64,000 nucleotides of DNA, taken from DMER01 sp003451645. GTDB taxonomy: Bacteria > Pseudomonadota > Alphaproteobacteria > Micropepsales > Micropepsaceae. Location of the stretch: positions 32,612 through 96,611 of the forward strand of contig DALYLR010000009.1 of NCBI GenBank assembly GCA_031976175.1, written 5' to 3'. The translations under genes were made by a program, and so were the position numbers. The notes under the pieces were generated by a model. That model did no database searches, was not told where the DNA came from, and saw only the letters and a program-made list of their open reading frames with translations. Of this stretch, positions 46,199 to 55,028 are shown piece after piece (position 1 is the first letter of the stretch; each line of letters starts with the position of its first letter).

Positions 46199-46591
46199 AT
46201 GACGATGCCTATCCCCTCAAATCCGCCAACCGTAAGCCCGCCCGTTGGCGCCTATAGCCATGTGGTTCAGGTCAAAGCGGGCTCTGACCTCTTCTATATT
46301 GCGGGCCAAGTGGGCCTGACGCCTGAGGGTGTGCTGCCCGCCAGCCTTGAGGAGCAAGCCGAGCAGGCCTTTGCCAATATCGCGCGCATTCTGACGGCCG
46401 AGGGCATGACCGCGGCCAATCTGGTGAAATTGAACTTGTATATTGTGATGGGCCATCCAGCCGCGACCGTGCGCGCGGCCCGTATCAAGGCCTTAGGCGC
46501 CGATATCAAAGCGGCATCGACGCTCGTCTATGTGCCGCAACTGGTTGAGCCGAAATACCTCGTGGAAGTCGAGGCGGTCGCTGCGAGGTAG
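46199..46591 (+). CDS. RidA/YjgF-family protein
   Basis: A 130-residue RidA-superfamily trimer subunit. Members hydrolyse reactive enamine/imine intermediates from PLP enzymes. PVGAYSHVVQV and LFYIAGQVGLTPEG match the family. At the usual catalytic-arginine position this has KALGADIKAASTLVYVPQLV rather than the RSxxxV of archetypal RidA, so it is a divergent subgroup and imine deaminase activity is uncertain. SD GAGGAAC is 10 nt upstream. Confidence 0.87.
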   Translation: MTMPIPSNPPTVSPPVGAYSHVVQVKAGSDLFYIAGQVGLTPEGVLPASLEEQAEQAFANIARILTAEGMTAANLVKLNLYIVMGHPAATVRAARIKALGADIKAASTLVYVPQLVEPKYLVEVEAVAAR

Positions 46592-46596
46592 ATTTG

Positions 46597-46650
46597 TTAG
46601 ACGCGCTTTCTTGCGGCGAACCGGTATCCACTTCGCCGGAAAGCGCGTTA
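46597..46650. repeat. Hairpin repeat with CCGGTATCCAC loop, copy 2
   Basis: ACGCGCTTTC (46601-46610) pairs with GAAAGCGCGT (46639-46648); inner GGCGAA pairs with TTCGCC; the loop is CCGGTATCCAC (46621-46631), identical to copy 1. It lies between convergent genes. Confidence 0.8.
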
Positions 46651-46653
46651 GCC

Positions 46654-47301
46654 TCACCAAGGCCGCGGTGGACGGCGGACGGGCTGGGTCACATCGAACT
46701 CGATGCGCAGATTGCGGCCAGCGCGGTTGAGCTCATAGGCAATCAGGCGGCCGGGCCGGACTTCCATGGCCCAGACATTTTGTGCGGCCTCTGGGCGGCC
46801 ATTCTCGTTGAACAGGCGCACCGAAAAGGGATCGGTTGGGAATTCCTGCCGCGTCGGCGTGCCGGTGTTGATCGTCTCCCCGCCATACATGGTCATCTTC
46901 TCAGGCTGCCCATCGCGCTCGCGATGGTCGTGCTTGAGCGACAGGCCCGCGGGCGTTTTGGCGACGATCCAGGTCCGGGACCGGTTCTGACCCTGATGGA
47001 AGGGCATGCGGATTTCGCGGGCGTTGCATGAGCGGATGTCCAAGATCAACGGCTCACGGCGCATGGCGCTGTCGGCACCATCTTGGGTGACGACCTGGCC
47101 CGCATAGGCCTTTCCGCAATACTGGCTCAAGGCCGTGAAGAACTGGGCTTGAGCGGCGCGGCCGCCCCGGCGATCCACCACGGGCGGTGGAGGAGGGTAC
47201 GCGCCAGGGCCTGCCGGGCCCCTGGGCGGTCCGTAAATAGATGGGTCGACACAACCGCTCAACAGCAAAGCTGCGATCAATACCCCAATGCGCACCACCA
47301 T
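46654..47301 (-). CDS. Hypothetical lipoprotein
   Basis: A 215-residue lipoprotein: lipobox LLSGC (Cys17) follows a short signal. A proline-rich linker (PGAYPPPPPVVDRR) leads to a compact domain with two cysteines (QYCGKAYAGQVV; IRSCNAREIRMPFH) and SLKHDHRERDGQPEKMTMYGG. Homologues without function are familiar from alphaproteobacteria, but I cannot name a family. It is adjacent to the secreted S9 peptidase gene on the same strand. Confidence 0.78.
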   Translation of the reverse strand: MVVRIGVLIAALLLSGCVDPSIYGPPRGPAGPGAYPPPPPVVDRRGGRAAQAQFFTALSQYCGKAYAGQVVTQDGADSAMRREPLILDIRSCNAREIRMPFHQGQNRSRTWIVAKTPAGLSLKHDHRERDGQPEKMTMYGGETINTGTPTRQEFPTDPFSVRLFNENGRPEAAQNVWAMEVRPGRLIAYELNRAGRNLRIEFDVTQPVRRPPRPW

Positions 47302-47418
47302 GGTACCCCCTTGGAAAGTCCCCGCAAATGTCCAATCAAAGCCGGGCGCGCACCCAGGCTCATCACCCTTGATGTCTCACGCGCCGGATTGAACAACAAG
47401 TGACCACGGCCACATTGT

Positions 47419-49374
47419 TCAATTGACAGGCTTGCCCACGAGCTTTGCCGCCAGGAAGGCCGCGATCGCTTCATTCTGAGCGTCGCGATTGACTTTCTTG
47501 GCAAAGCCATGGCCCTCATCCTTGGCCATCATGTACCAGGCATCAGCACCATTGGCGCGGATTGCCTTGAGCATTTGCGCGGCCTCCGACAAAGGAACCC
47601 GGGGATCATTAGCGCCTTGAATGATAAACATTGGCTTAGTGATCCGCGCTGCATTTGTTAGAGGCGAGATTTTTTCCTGGAAGGCGCGCATATCGGCGTC
47701 ACGCTCATCGCCATACTCGACCCGGCGCAAGTCGCGGCGGTAGCCTGAGGTGTTCTCCAGGAAGGTGACGAAGTTTGAGATACCCACCGCTGAAATCCCC
47801 GCGACGACGCGGTCGGCATAGGTGATCATCACCGCATAGGCCATATAGCCGCCATAGGACCCGCCATAGACGCCCACGCGCTTGGCATCGAGATCGCGCT
47901 GCGTCGCGACCCAGTCGATCAAGGCGCCCATGTCCTTCACGCTGTCTTCACGCAGCTTGCCATTGTCGAGATTGACAAAAGCCCGCCCATAGCCCGTCGA
48001 CCCGCGCACATTGGGGGCAATCACCGCGATGCCCATCTCCTTGGCCAGGAATTGGAAGAAGCCGCTAAAGCTCGGCCGGGTCTGCGACTCGGGGCCGCCA
48101 TGGGGATAGAGGAGGACGGGGTGCGGCCCCGCCCCTTGCGGCTTGTACATATAGGCCTGGATCATCCGCTGCTTGCCATCGATCTGGTCGAAGGTCGGGT
48201 AAGAGATCAAGCTGGGCGTGATGAATTGAGAGCTTTGGATGCCGCCCGTCTCGCTCTCGGTCCAGCGGATCAATTTGCGGGCCGAAAGGTCCCAAACCCA
48301 TACGTCCCCGGTGGTTGAGGCAGCCGACAGCGACAGCGCGAGTTTGGTCCCATCAGGCGAGAAGCCAAGGCCTGAAATGACGCCAAGGGGGAGGTCTGGG
48401 GCCGGAACAGAAGCCCCGGTTGCCGCGGAAATGATCCGGACCTTTGACGCCCCAGCCTCATTGAAGGAATAGGCGATCAGGCGCCCGTCGCGCGACTGAC
48501 TAAAGGCTTCGACATCCCATTTGAGATCGCCCGACAGGATTGTCTTGGTGTTGGACGCCAAATCGATGCGGACCAGGCGGGCGAAATCGGAGTCCTCATC
48601 CGACACGGTCAGGATTGAGCGGCCATCGCGCGAGAACTCAGCGCCATCATAGGAAATCTGCTTGCTGGAGGGATTGACTTGCGTCTTTTGGCGGGTCTGC
48701 AGGTCCAGGACCCACAGATAGGACTCATTGACCGAGACGCCGCGGCTGATCAGCAATTTCGACTTGTCGGGCGAGAAGCTGCGTGGTGCCCAGGCCCCTT
48801 CATCCTCATAGACAAGGGCCGGTTCTTTAGGCGCACCGCCATCGGCCGTAAAGATTTGATAGCGGGGCGAGTCCTTGGTGGAGCGCGACCACGCCAGCCG
48901 CTCTCCATCGAGGCTGTAGACAGCGCTCGTGTTGCGCGACGTGCCATCGGTGAAACGGGTATAGCCGCCCGTTGCCTCGTCCATCAGATAGAGCTGGAAG
49001 TTTTCGTCACCACCTTTGTCTTTGGCGAACAGGATCGTGCGGCCTTGGCCGGGACGATAGCCACCGCCGGTGGGCTCTGGGAAAAAGGTCAACTGACGGC
49101 GCGCGCCCATAGGGGCATCGACCCGGTGGATCTGATTGGTTTCGCCAAAGCGGGTCGAGATCAGGATCGACCGCCCGTCCGGGGACCAACTGGAAAAGCT
49201 GGCGGCGCGGGTGTTGAGGTATTGCTGAATGCGGTCACGAATGCCTGCCGGCGTCTCGGGCACATTCTCGGTAACGAGATTGCCGCGCTCTTGACGCACA
49301 ACGCCCGGCGCTTGGGCCATGGCTCCCTGGCAAAGAGCTAGCAGCGCGAACCCGGCGAGCAGCAGCGATTTCAT
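47419..49374 (-). CDS. Exported S9 prolyl oligopeptidase-like peptidase
   Basis: A 651-residue serine peptidase. A signal peptide (LLLAGFALLALCQGAMA) is followed by a WD-like beta-propeller (repeated FSPDG/SRDGR units) and a C-terminal alpha/beta hydrolase with nucleophile GGSYGG, Asp in QGANDPRVPL and His in EGHGF. It resembles acylaminoacyl peptidases and DPP-like enzymes more than oligopeptidase B. The ATG at 49374 is preferred because it starts at the signal peptide. Confidence 0.9.
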   Translation of the reverse strand: MKSLLLAGFALLALCQGAMAQAPGVVRQERGNLVTENVPETPAGIRDRIQQYLNTRAASFSSWSPDGRSILISTRFGETNQIHRVDAPMGARRQLTFFPEPTGGGYRPGQGRTILFAKDKGGDENFQLYLMDEATGGYTRFTDGTSRNTSAVYSLDGERLAWSRSTKDSPRYQIFTADGGAPKEPALVYEDEGAWAPRSFSPDKSKLLISRGVSVNESYLWVLDLQTRQKTQVNPSSKQISYDGAEFSRDGRSILTVSDEDSDFARLVRIDLASNTKTILSGDLKWDVEAFSQSRDGRLIAYSFNEAGASKVRIISAATGASVPAPDLPLGVISGLGFSPDGTKLALSLSAASTTGDVWVWDLSARKLIRWTESETGGIQSSQFITPSLISYPTFDQIDGKQRMIQAYMYKPQGAGPHPVLLYPHGGPESQTRPSFSGFFQFLAKEMGIAVIAPNVRGSTGYGRAFVNLDNGKLREDSVKDMGALIDWVATQRDLDAKRVGVYGGSYGGYMAYAVMITYADRVVAGISAVGISNFVTFLENTSGYRRDLRRVEYGDERDADMRAFQEKISPLTNAARITKPMFIIQGANDPRVPLSEAAQMLKAIRANGADAWYMMAKDEGHGFAKKVNRDAQNEAIAAFLAAKLVGKPVN

Positions 49375-49568
49375 GGAAGGTCCCCAGTCAATTGGAAAAG
49401 TGGCGGCACAAAGACGCGTCAGACACTGAATAACCAATAATCCGCCTGCAGGCAAATGCACGCCCGCCTTGTCATACCCCTGGTGAAGTAGCGGCACCCT
49501 CACCGCCGTCAAGGACTTGGCGCCACTCTTGCCGGTCTCGCCCCTGCACAATGCAGGGGCGTCTCACC

Positions 49569-49721
49569 ATGGAACAACAAGGCGATATTGGACGGGCAAA
49601 GCCAAGCCGCAGCCGGGTCCTGCGCTTTGGGCCCGCGTACCTGAGGCTTCAGCGTTGGGGCTTGGGGCCAGGGGCGATCCTGCTGGCAGCCGCCTTGTTC
49701 TTCTACATTCTGCTCGCTTAA
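49569..49721 (+). CDS. Small single-pass membrane protein (50 aa)
   Basis: A short frame from ATG 49569 to TAA 49719-49721: a basic N-terminal half (AKPSRSRVLRFGPAYLRLQR) and one hydrophobic helix (GAILLAAALFFYILLA) at the C-terminus. AGGGGCG lies about eight bases upstream. The composition (basic, then clean helix, then stop) is what a real small membrane protein looks like, but no homologue comes to mind. Confidence 0.45.
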   Translation: MEQQGDIGRAKPSRSRVLRFGPAYLRLQRWGLGPGAILLAAALFFYILLA

Positions 49722-49728
49722 ACGAAAA

Positions 49729-49762
49729 AGGCCGCCCGGACCGGCAAAGGTCCAGGCGGCCT
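49729..49762 (-). terminator. Rho-independent terminator
   Basis: AGGCCGCCcGGACC and GGTCCaGGCGGCCT form a 14-base stem with one mismatch around ggcaaa. On the minus strand it is followed by TTTTTCG, so it ends the membrane-protein gene stopping at 49781. Confidence 0.88.
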
Positions 49763-49780
49763 GAAGAGCAGGTCGTGCTT

Positions 49781-50329
49781 TTAGTGCGTACCGGCCACGC
49801 CCGACGACGAACCGAAGTCGCGCTTGGCGGCAACGATGGTAACGGTGAAGCCTGCGACGACGTCAAGCAATGTCATCAGCATGAGCAGGAAGAAGACCGA
49901 GTTCGAAAACCCTTGGTTGGTGACGAACTGAATGATGCACACGACCGCCACTAGCATCGACAAGCCGTGATTGATGATCGAGGTGGAATCCGTCCGTGTC
50001 GACTTGACGATTTCGACGAACAGCAGCAGCAAGCTCAAGGCCAGGAACAGATCGGCGAACGACACGTTCCACGCATCGCCGGAAAACATGCCAATCGTGA
50101 AAATCGTCTCGTGCAGGCCCTGATCAACGGACACAACGCAGCCATCCATCTTCACGGCGTCGCCAGATTGTGTCTCAGTGTATTTGATGCGCTCGCTGGA
50201 CGGGCTCATGACGCAGAGCGAGGTCTCCGGCGTAATCACGCGCGTGCCCATGAGGCCGGTGAACACCACAAAATTGTACAGCGCGAGCGGAATAAGGAGC
50301 AAAGGCATCACATTGAGCGAAGCAAGCAT
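49781..50329 (-). CDS. Conserved hypothetical four-helix membrane protein
   Basis: A 182-residue protein with four hydrophobic segments: VMPLLLIPLALYNFVVF; FADLFLALSLLLLFVEIV; NHGLSMLVAVVCIIQFV; FFLLMLMTLLDVVAGFTV. The loop between helices 1 and 2 has two cysteines (TSLCVMSPSSERIKY; MDGCVVSV). SINHGLSM-like sequences recur in alphaproteobacterial proteins of unknown function. A strong terminator follows. Confidence 0.75.
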   Translation of the reverse strand: MLASLNVMPLLLIPLALYNFVVFTGLMGTRVITPETSLCVMSPSSERIKYTETQSGDAVKMDGCVVSVDQGLHETIFTIGMFSGDAWNVSFADLFLALSLLLLFVEIVKSTRTDSTSIINHGLSMLVAVVCIIQFVTNQGFSNSVFFLLMLMTLLDVVAGFTVTIVAAKRDFGSSSGVAGTH

Positions 50330-50415
50330 GAAACGTGTCTCCTGGCGAAGTAGTGGCCTGAATGTGTCAAGGCGCTGACGCTCCCCCCATGGGACGCCAT
50401 TACGCTGCCAACTTA

Positions 50416-50802
50416 CTATAAACTATCCTTTTGCGCATGCGGATTTGTGACGCCGGGTGCCGGCGGCTGTTGCCATTGCGCATCAGCGCGCAAAAACTGA
50501 CGCTCCCGGTGCACGAGGTACAAGTTCCGGAAATATACAATCAGCCCAAGCATCTGCGCCAAGGTAAACACCAGATCGCGGCGATGGATCGCGTAAGACA
50601 AAGTCACGAGGCCGCCAGCGATACTAAAATACCAAAACTCAACAGGCAGCACGCTTTTTTTGGCCTTTTCGCTCTTCCACCATTGAATAAGGAACCTGGA
50701 CATAAACAAGGCTTGGCCAATCAAGCCAACGCCCGCCCAGGCCATGTGATAGGGCGATTCATTGGGAATGAACTCGAGCAGGAACTTCCAGAGAGACTCC
50801 AT
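50416..50802 (-). CDS. Lipid A biosynthesis N-terminal (LAB_N) domain membrane protein
   Basis: A 128-residue protein of the LAB_N type: GLIGQALFMSRFLIQWWKSE, PVEFWYFSIAGGLVTLSYA and LVFTLAQMLGLIVYFRNLYL are the three membrane helices of that family. It often sits beside polyprenyl-phosphate glycosyltransferases in lipid A or envelope glycan loci. The ATG at 50802 avoids overlap with the GT2 gene upstream, 50 nt away. It was probably inferred to support the same glycan pathway. Confidence 0.88.
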   Translation of the reverse strand: MESLWKFLLEFIPNESPYHMAWAGVGLIGQALFMSRFLIQWWKSEKAKKSVLPVEFWYFSIAGGLVTLSYAIHRRDLVFTLAQMLGLIVYFRNLYLVHRERQFLRADAQWQQPPAPGVTNPHAQKDSL

Positions 50803-50852
50803 GGCCAACCGTCTCACACGCTTATGAAGTTGAAGGGCTCGCACACATCCGT

Positions 50853-51587
50853 TCAGGTCTCGTCCACGCCTTGCAAGGCCCGCGCCCGCCGGGTGAGCCA
50901 ATAGACACCCTGTATATCGCTCAGGGAAACCCACAAGCGGTCAAGGGTACCATATTTCGAGCGGCCTTTTTGCCGCGGCCGGTGATTAACGTCGTGATGG
51001 GCGATCTCGTAGCCCTCTCGCAAGACAAGGGCTGGCAGGAAGCGGTGCATGTGATCGAAATAGGGCAGGCGCAGAAACGCTTCCCGCGCGAACAGCTTTA
51101 GCCCACAGCCCGTATCGCGGGTACGGTCTTGGAGCAGCCAGCCACGCACCCCATTCCCGAACTTGGACGCATAGCGTTTCATAAAATTGTCTTGCCGGGT
51201 CCGCCGCTGGCCAGCAACCATACCGAAGGGCTTGGCGCTCGCAGGCGCCCGCCGCCGCCACTCAGCCAGCAATGCGGGAATATCGGCCGGATCATTCTGG
51301 CCATCCCCGTCCAGGGTCGCGACCAAAGTACCGCGCGCTGCCATCACCCCGGTCCGGATAGCGCGGCTCTGGCCACAATTGTTGCGGTGTTTGAGGACTC
51401 GCAATTCTGGCGCCTCGACGCGTGCGGCGAGCAATTCCTGGACGGTCGCATCGCTGCTGCCATCATCGATGAAGATGACCTCAAAGGCGACGGTTCCCCG
51501 CAAAGCTGCCACGATTTCGCGCAACAAGGGGACCGCATTGCCCGCTTCATCCTTGACCGGGACGACGACACTCAATTCAACCGTCAC
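50853..51587 (-). CDS. GT2 polyprenyl-phosphate glycosyltransferase (DPM1/ArnC-like)
   Basis: A 244-residue family-2 transferase. ELSVVVPVKDEAGN and FIDDGSSDAT form the nucleotide-sugar site, DGDGQNDP the metal-binding DxD motif, and GQRRTRQDNFMKRYASKF is typical of dolichol-phosphate mannose synthases. It lacks the C-terminal membrane helices of GtrB/ArnC. It would load a sugar on polyprenyl phosphate for use by ArnT-like transferases, two of which are encoded divergently next door. Confidence 0.9.
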   Translation of the reverse strand: MTVELSVVVPVKDEAGNAVPLLREIVAALRGTVAFEVIFIDDGSSDATVQELLAARVEAPELRVLKHRNNCGQSRAIRTGVMAARGTLVATLDGDGQNDPADIPALLAEWRRRAPASAKPFGMVAGQRRTRQDNFMKRYASKFGNGVRGWLLQDRTRDTGCGLKLFAREAFLRLPYFDHMHRFLPALVLREGYEIAHHDVNHRPRQKGRSKYGTLDRLWVSLSDIQGVYWLTRRARALQGVDET

Positions 51588-51775
51588 TTTTTAGTCCTTA
51601 ACGTCAGGAGAGATGTAGCGGACCCGCATGATTTTGTTCGGACCGCTTGCCTAAACTCAGGAAACGGCCTTATAGCCTCAAGTGAGGACTGTCTCCAAGC
51701 CCGAATGGTCGCCCTGGTTCAGGGATTGCGGGGCTGGGGTATGTGTTAAGCTGTTGGGTAGGGTTGCAAATCGCC

Positions 51776-53488
51776 ATGGCAATGCCAAGAACGCTATCGG
51801 ACACAGTGGTTGACGGGCCGTTAGGGGCGCTGCTGCGGTATCCGCGGGTTTTCCTGGCGCTGTTTTGCTTGATCCTGTTCACGCCGGGGCTCACGAGCCT
51901 GCCACCGCTTGACCGCGATGAGAGCCGCTACGCCCAAGCGACCAAGCAGATGATGGAGACGGGCGACTTCATCGAAATCCAGTTCCAGGAAGAGGCGCGC
52001 AACAAAAAGCCGGTCGGCATCTATTGGATGCAGTCGCTTTCGGCCTCGGTCTTTTCTTCAGCCCCGTTCACCGAGATTTGGGCCTATCGGATCCCCTCGG
52101 TGATTGGAGCGATCTGCGTCGTATTGTTGGTTTTTGGGCTGGGAGAACGCTTGTTCGACCGGGAGACGGGGTTGGCGGCCGGCGGCATTATGGCGGCCAC
52201 CTTGCTCTTGATTGGCGAGGCCCATATCGCCAAAACCGATTCCGTGCAGCTCGCGTGCATCGTGGCAGCGCAAGCCATGTTCGCGAAATTCTATTTCGCC
52301 GACCGCTTTGGTGAACCAAGGCCCGGATGGGCGTGGTCCTGGGCGCTGTGGGGCGCGGTCGGTTTGGGCATCCTGGTCAAAGGACCGTTGACGCCCTTTT
52401 TCTGCGGTATGACGGTCGTAGCTCTCTCCCTGTGGGAGCGCCGTTTCGGCTGGATTTGGCATACACGGCCGATCTTCGGGTCCGGGATCATCATTTTGAT
52501 CGTCTTGCCGTGGCTGCTCGCGATCATGCTTGTCACCAAAGGTGAGTTCCTCGAAGAGGCGTGGGGCCGCGACTTTGCGGGCAAAATTGTGTCAAGCCAG
52601 GAAGGCCATTGGGGCCCGCCGGGCTATTACCTGGGACTGTTGCCTGCTACGTTCTGGCCAGGCTCGTTATTCTTGGTGCCTGCAGCCATATTCGCCTGGG
52701 CTAACCGGGCTGACCCTGTGATGCGTTTCTTGATCGCCTGGGCCGTTCCTGCCTGGATCGTTTTGGAACTCATGTCGACCAAGCTGCCGCATTATGTGCT
52801 GCCACTTTATCCCGCCTTGGCATTGCTTTGTGCGGGCGCTGTCGTCACAGGCATGCGCCAAGGTGGTATGATTTTCAGCCACATCACCGCAAAGATCGGC
52901 ATCGCGGCGTGGTTGCTCGTCACCTTGTGTATTGCCTTCGTCCTGTTGGTGTTTGTTCCAGCGGAATATGGGGCCGGGACCGGCTTGTTCCTCTATGCTT
53001 TGCTGCTGCCTGTGTTGCTGTCTGCAGGCTTTGCTGCCTATTTCCTGTTTCAACAGGACGCAGGCCGCGCGCTCGCCGCGGCCCTCATCAGCGCAACAGT
53101 CCTGGCGGTCGCAGCCTTGGGTGCAGCGGTCCCCCGCCTCGATCAGCTCAAGCTCAGCCCACGCGCCGCGGAGCTCGCAGCGTCGGCTGGCGCCACCGCC
53201 AACCGGGGAGAGAAGCTGGCCATTGCGGGTTACGCCGAGCCGAGCTTCGTGTTCCTGGCTGGGACCAAGACCACGCTGACGACCCCTGAAGGGGCGGCGC
53301 AATTCTTGATTGACCATTCCAACAGCTTCGCTCTGATCGACAAGGAAACGGCGGATGCCGGATTCCGAAAGGTCCTGACCGCCAAGGGCTATACGCCGGA
53401 AGCCTTGGGGCAAGTGAGCGGGATCAACTATTCCAAGAACCGGAAAATTCAGTTGACGCTGTTCCGGTTGCGCAAGTCGGATAACTGA
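51776..53488 (+). CDS. ArnT-like GT39/PMT glycosyltransferase
   Basis: A 570-residue integral membrane transferase using a polyprenyl-phosphate sugar donor. The first periplasmic loop has the catalytic-type LDRDESRYAQATKQMMETGD and KPVGIYWMQ, as in ArnT and yeast PMTs. About twelve hydrophobic helices follow, then a C-terminal periplasmic domain. ATG 51776 or 51782 are the likely starts; no strong ribosome binding site decides. It is divergent from the GT2 gene that would supply its lipid-linked sugar. Confidence 0.88.
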   Translation: MAMPRTLSDTVVDGPLGALLRYPRVFLALFCLILFTPGLTSLPPLDRDESRYAQATKQMMETGDFIEIQFQEEARNKKPVGIYWMQSLSASVFSSAPFTEIWAYRIPSVIGAICVVLLVFGLGERLFDRETGLAAGGIMAATLLLIGEAHIAKTDSVQLACIVAAQAMFAKFYFADRFGEPRPGWAWSWALWGAVGLGILVKGPLTPFFCGMTVVALSLWERRFGWIWHTRPIFGSGIIILIVLPWLLAIMLVTKGEFLEEAWGRDFAGKIVSSQEGHWGPPGYYLGLLPATFWPGSLFLVPAAIFAWANRADPVMRFLIAWAVPAWIVLELMSTKLPHYVLPLYPALALLCAGAVVTGMRQGGMIFSHITAKIGIAAWLLVTLCIAFVLLVFVPAEYGAGTGLFLYALLLPVLLSAGFAAYFLFQQDAGRALAAALISATVLAVAALGAAVPRLDQLKLSPRAAELAASAGATANRGEKLAIAGYAEPSFVFLAGTKTTLTTPEGAAQFLIDHSNSFALIDKETADAGFRKVLTAKGYTPEALGQVSGINYSKNRKIQLTLFRLRKSDN

Positions 53489-53568
53489 CACTGAACCAAC
53501 GCATCACGCCTTGGGATAGGTGGCTCCGCAAGACCGGCATCACCGGGGCGGACGGCTGGTTCCTGCAT

Positions 53569-55020
53569 GTGCTTTTGGTGGCGTTGTTGGGCTTGCTCGC
53601 AGCGCGCCTTTCCATTCTGTGGGCGACGCCCTTAGAACTAGGCCCAGATGAGGCGCAGTACTGGTTTTGGAGCAAGACGCCTGCCTTTGGCTATTTCTCC
53701 AAGCCGCCCATGATCGCCTGGGTCATCGGCTTGACGTCAAGCTTGTGCGGCGATGCGGAGCCCTGCGTCAGGATGGGCGCGCCGCTGATCCATGCCTTGA
53801 CCGCATTGGGCGTTTATGTCCTGGCACGCACGCTCTATGACCCACAGATCGCGTTATGGGCGGGTCTGACCTTTGCGCTGTTGCCAGGCGTCAGCCTGTC
53901 GTCCTTGCTCATCACCACCGATGTGCCCTTGCTGCTCTTCTGGGTTTGGGCGCTCGTCGCCACTGTGCATTTGCTGGAGCGGTTTAGTTGGAGTTGGGCG
54001 GCCGTGTGGGGTCTGGCAGTGGGACTGGGCCTCCTGGCGAAATACGCCATGGCCTATGTGTTCGCAGGCGTCTTCTTGGCGGCCTTGTTGACGCAAACAC
54101 CCTGGCGGCAGCTCCTGCGGCTGGATTGGTTGCTTGGCGTTGGCATCGCATTCGCCTTGCTAGCGCCAAACGTGATCTGGAACATCCAGAATGGTTTCGC
54201 GACTGTGCGCCACACGGCCTCCAACGCGAATTGGCAGGCGGAGACCCTGTTCAACATTGGCAAGCTTTTGGAGTTTGTGGGCGGACAATTCGCATTGCTG
54301 GGGCCCATCATTGCGGGTCTGTTTGTTGCGGGGCTGGTCTGGGGCTGGTACCGGCGCGGACCTCATTCCCAGCTGCGGGCCGATATGGTGTTGCTCGCCT
54401 TCTCCTTGCCCGTGTTGATTGTCGTCACCACGCAAGCGTTCATCTCGCGCGCCAACGCCAATTGGGCGGCGGTGGCCTTGGTCCCCATCTGCGTTTTGGT
54501 GGCAGCCTGGGCGTGGCGGCTGGGCTATCAACGCTGGCTGTTGGCAGGCATCGGGCTCAACGCGCTTCTGGGCGCCATCGTGGCAGTCATGGCAGTGTCA
54601 CCGGCAGCAGTCGCCGCACTCAACCGCCATAACGACGTCAAGCGCTTACGCGGCTGGTCTGAGCTTGGCACGCAGATCATGGTGCGCGCGGACAGAGGTG
54701 GCTTCAGTGCGGTCCTGTCCGACGATCGCGAGGATATGGGAAGCCTGCTCTATTATGGGCGGGCCTCGCGGGTTGAGGTGCGCAGTTTCGTACCCGCGAC
54801 GGGACCCAATTACGAGTATCACTTGTCGAGGCCGCTTGCCGCCATGAGCGACGGCCGGGTGCTTCTGGTGACGCGTCAGGGCGATGTGAGTGCCATCACG
54901 GCGCGCTTTGCGAGGGCCGAAAAGTTGGAGAGCTTGACCGTCTCTTTAGGGGGCAACAAGACGCGCACCGTGCACCTCTATGCGCTGGAGGCGCCATTTA
55001 CGCCTGCTTGGCGGCCATGA
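53569..55020 (+). CDS. Second ArnT-like GT39 glycosyltransferase
   Basis: A 483-residue paralogue from GTG 53569. The acidic catalytic loop reads LGPDEAQYWFWSKTP, then FSKPPMIAW; about ten helices follow. The frame is open further upstream to 53485, with protein-like sequence and no ATG, GTG or TTG. A CTG there overlaps the upstream stop as CTGA, the geometry of coupled genes in this window, and gives a complete first helix. The true start is therefore uncertain. It forms an operon with the preceding transferase. Confidence 0.87.
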   Translation: MLLVALLGLLAARLSILWATPLELGPDEAQYWFWSKTPAFGYFSKPPMIAWVIGLTSSLCGDAEPCVRMGAPLIHALTALGVYVLARTLYDPQIALWAGLTFALLPGVSLSSLLITTDVPLLLFWVWALVATVHLLERFSWSWAAVWGLAVGLGLLAKYAMAYVFAGVFLAALLTQTPWRQLLRLDWLLGVGIAFALLAPNVIWNIQNGFATVRHTASNANWQAETLFNIGKLLEFVGGQFALLGPIIAGLFVAGLVWGWYRRGPHSQLRADMVLLAFSLPVLIVVTTQAFISRANANWAAVALVPICVLVAAWAWRLGYQRWLLAGIGLNALLGAIVAVMAVSPAAVAALNRHNDVKRLRGWSELGTQIMVRADRGGFSAVLSDDREDMGSLLYYGRASRVEVRSFVPATGPNYEYHLSRPLAAMSDGRVLLVTRQGDVSAITARFARAEKLESLTVSLGGNKTRTVHLYALEAPFTPAWRP

Positions 55021-55028
55021 GATTGCGG

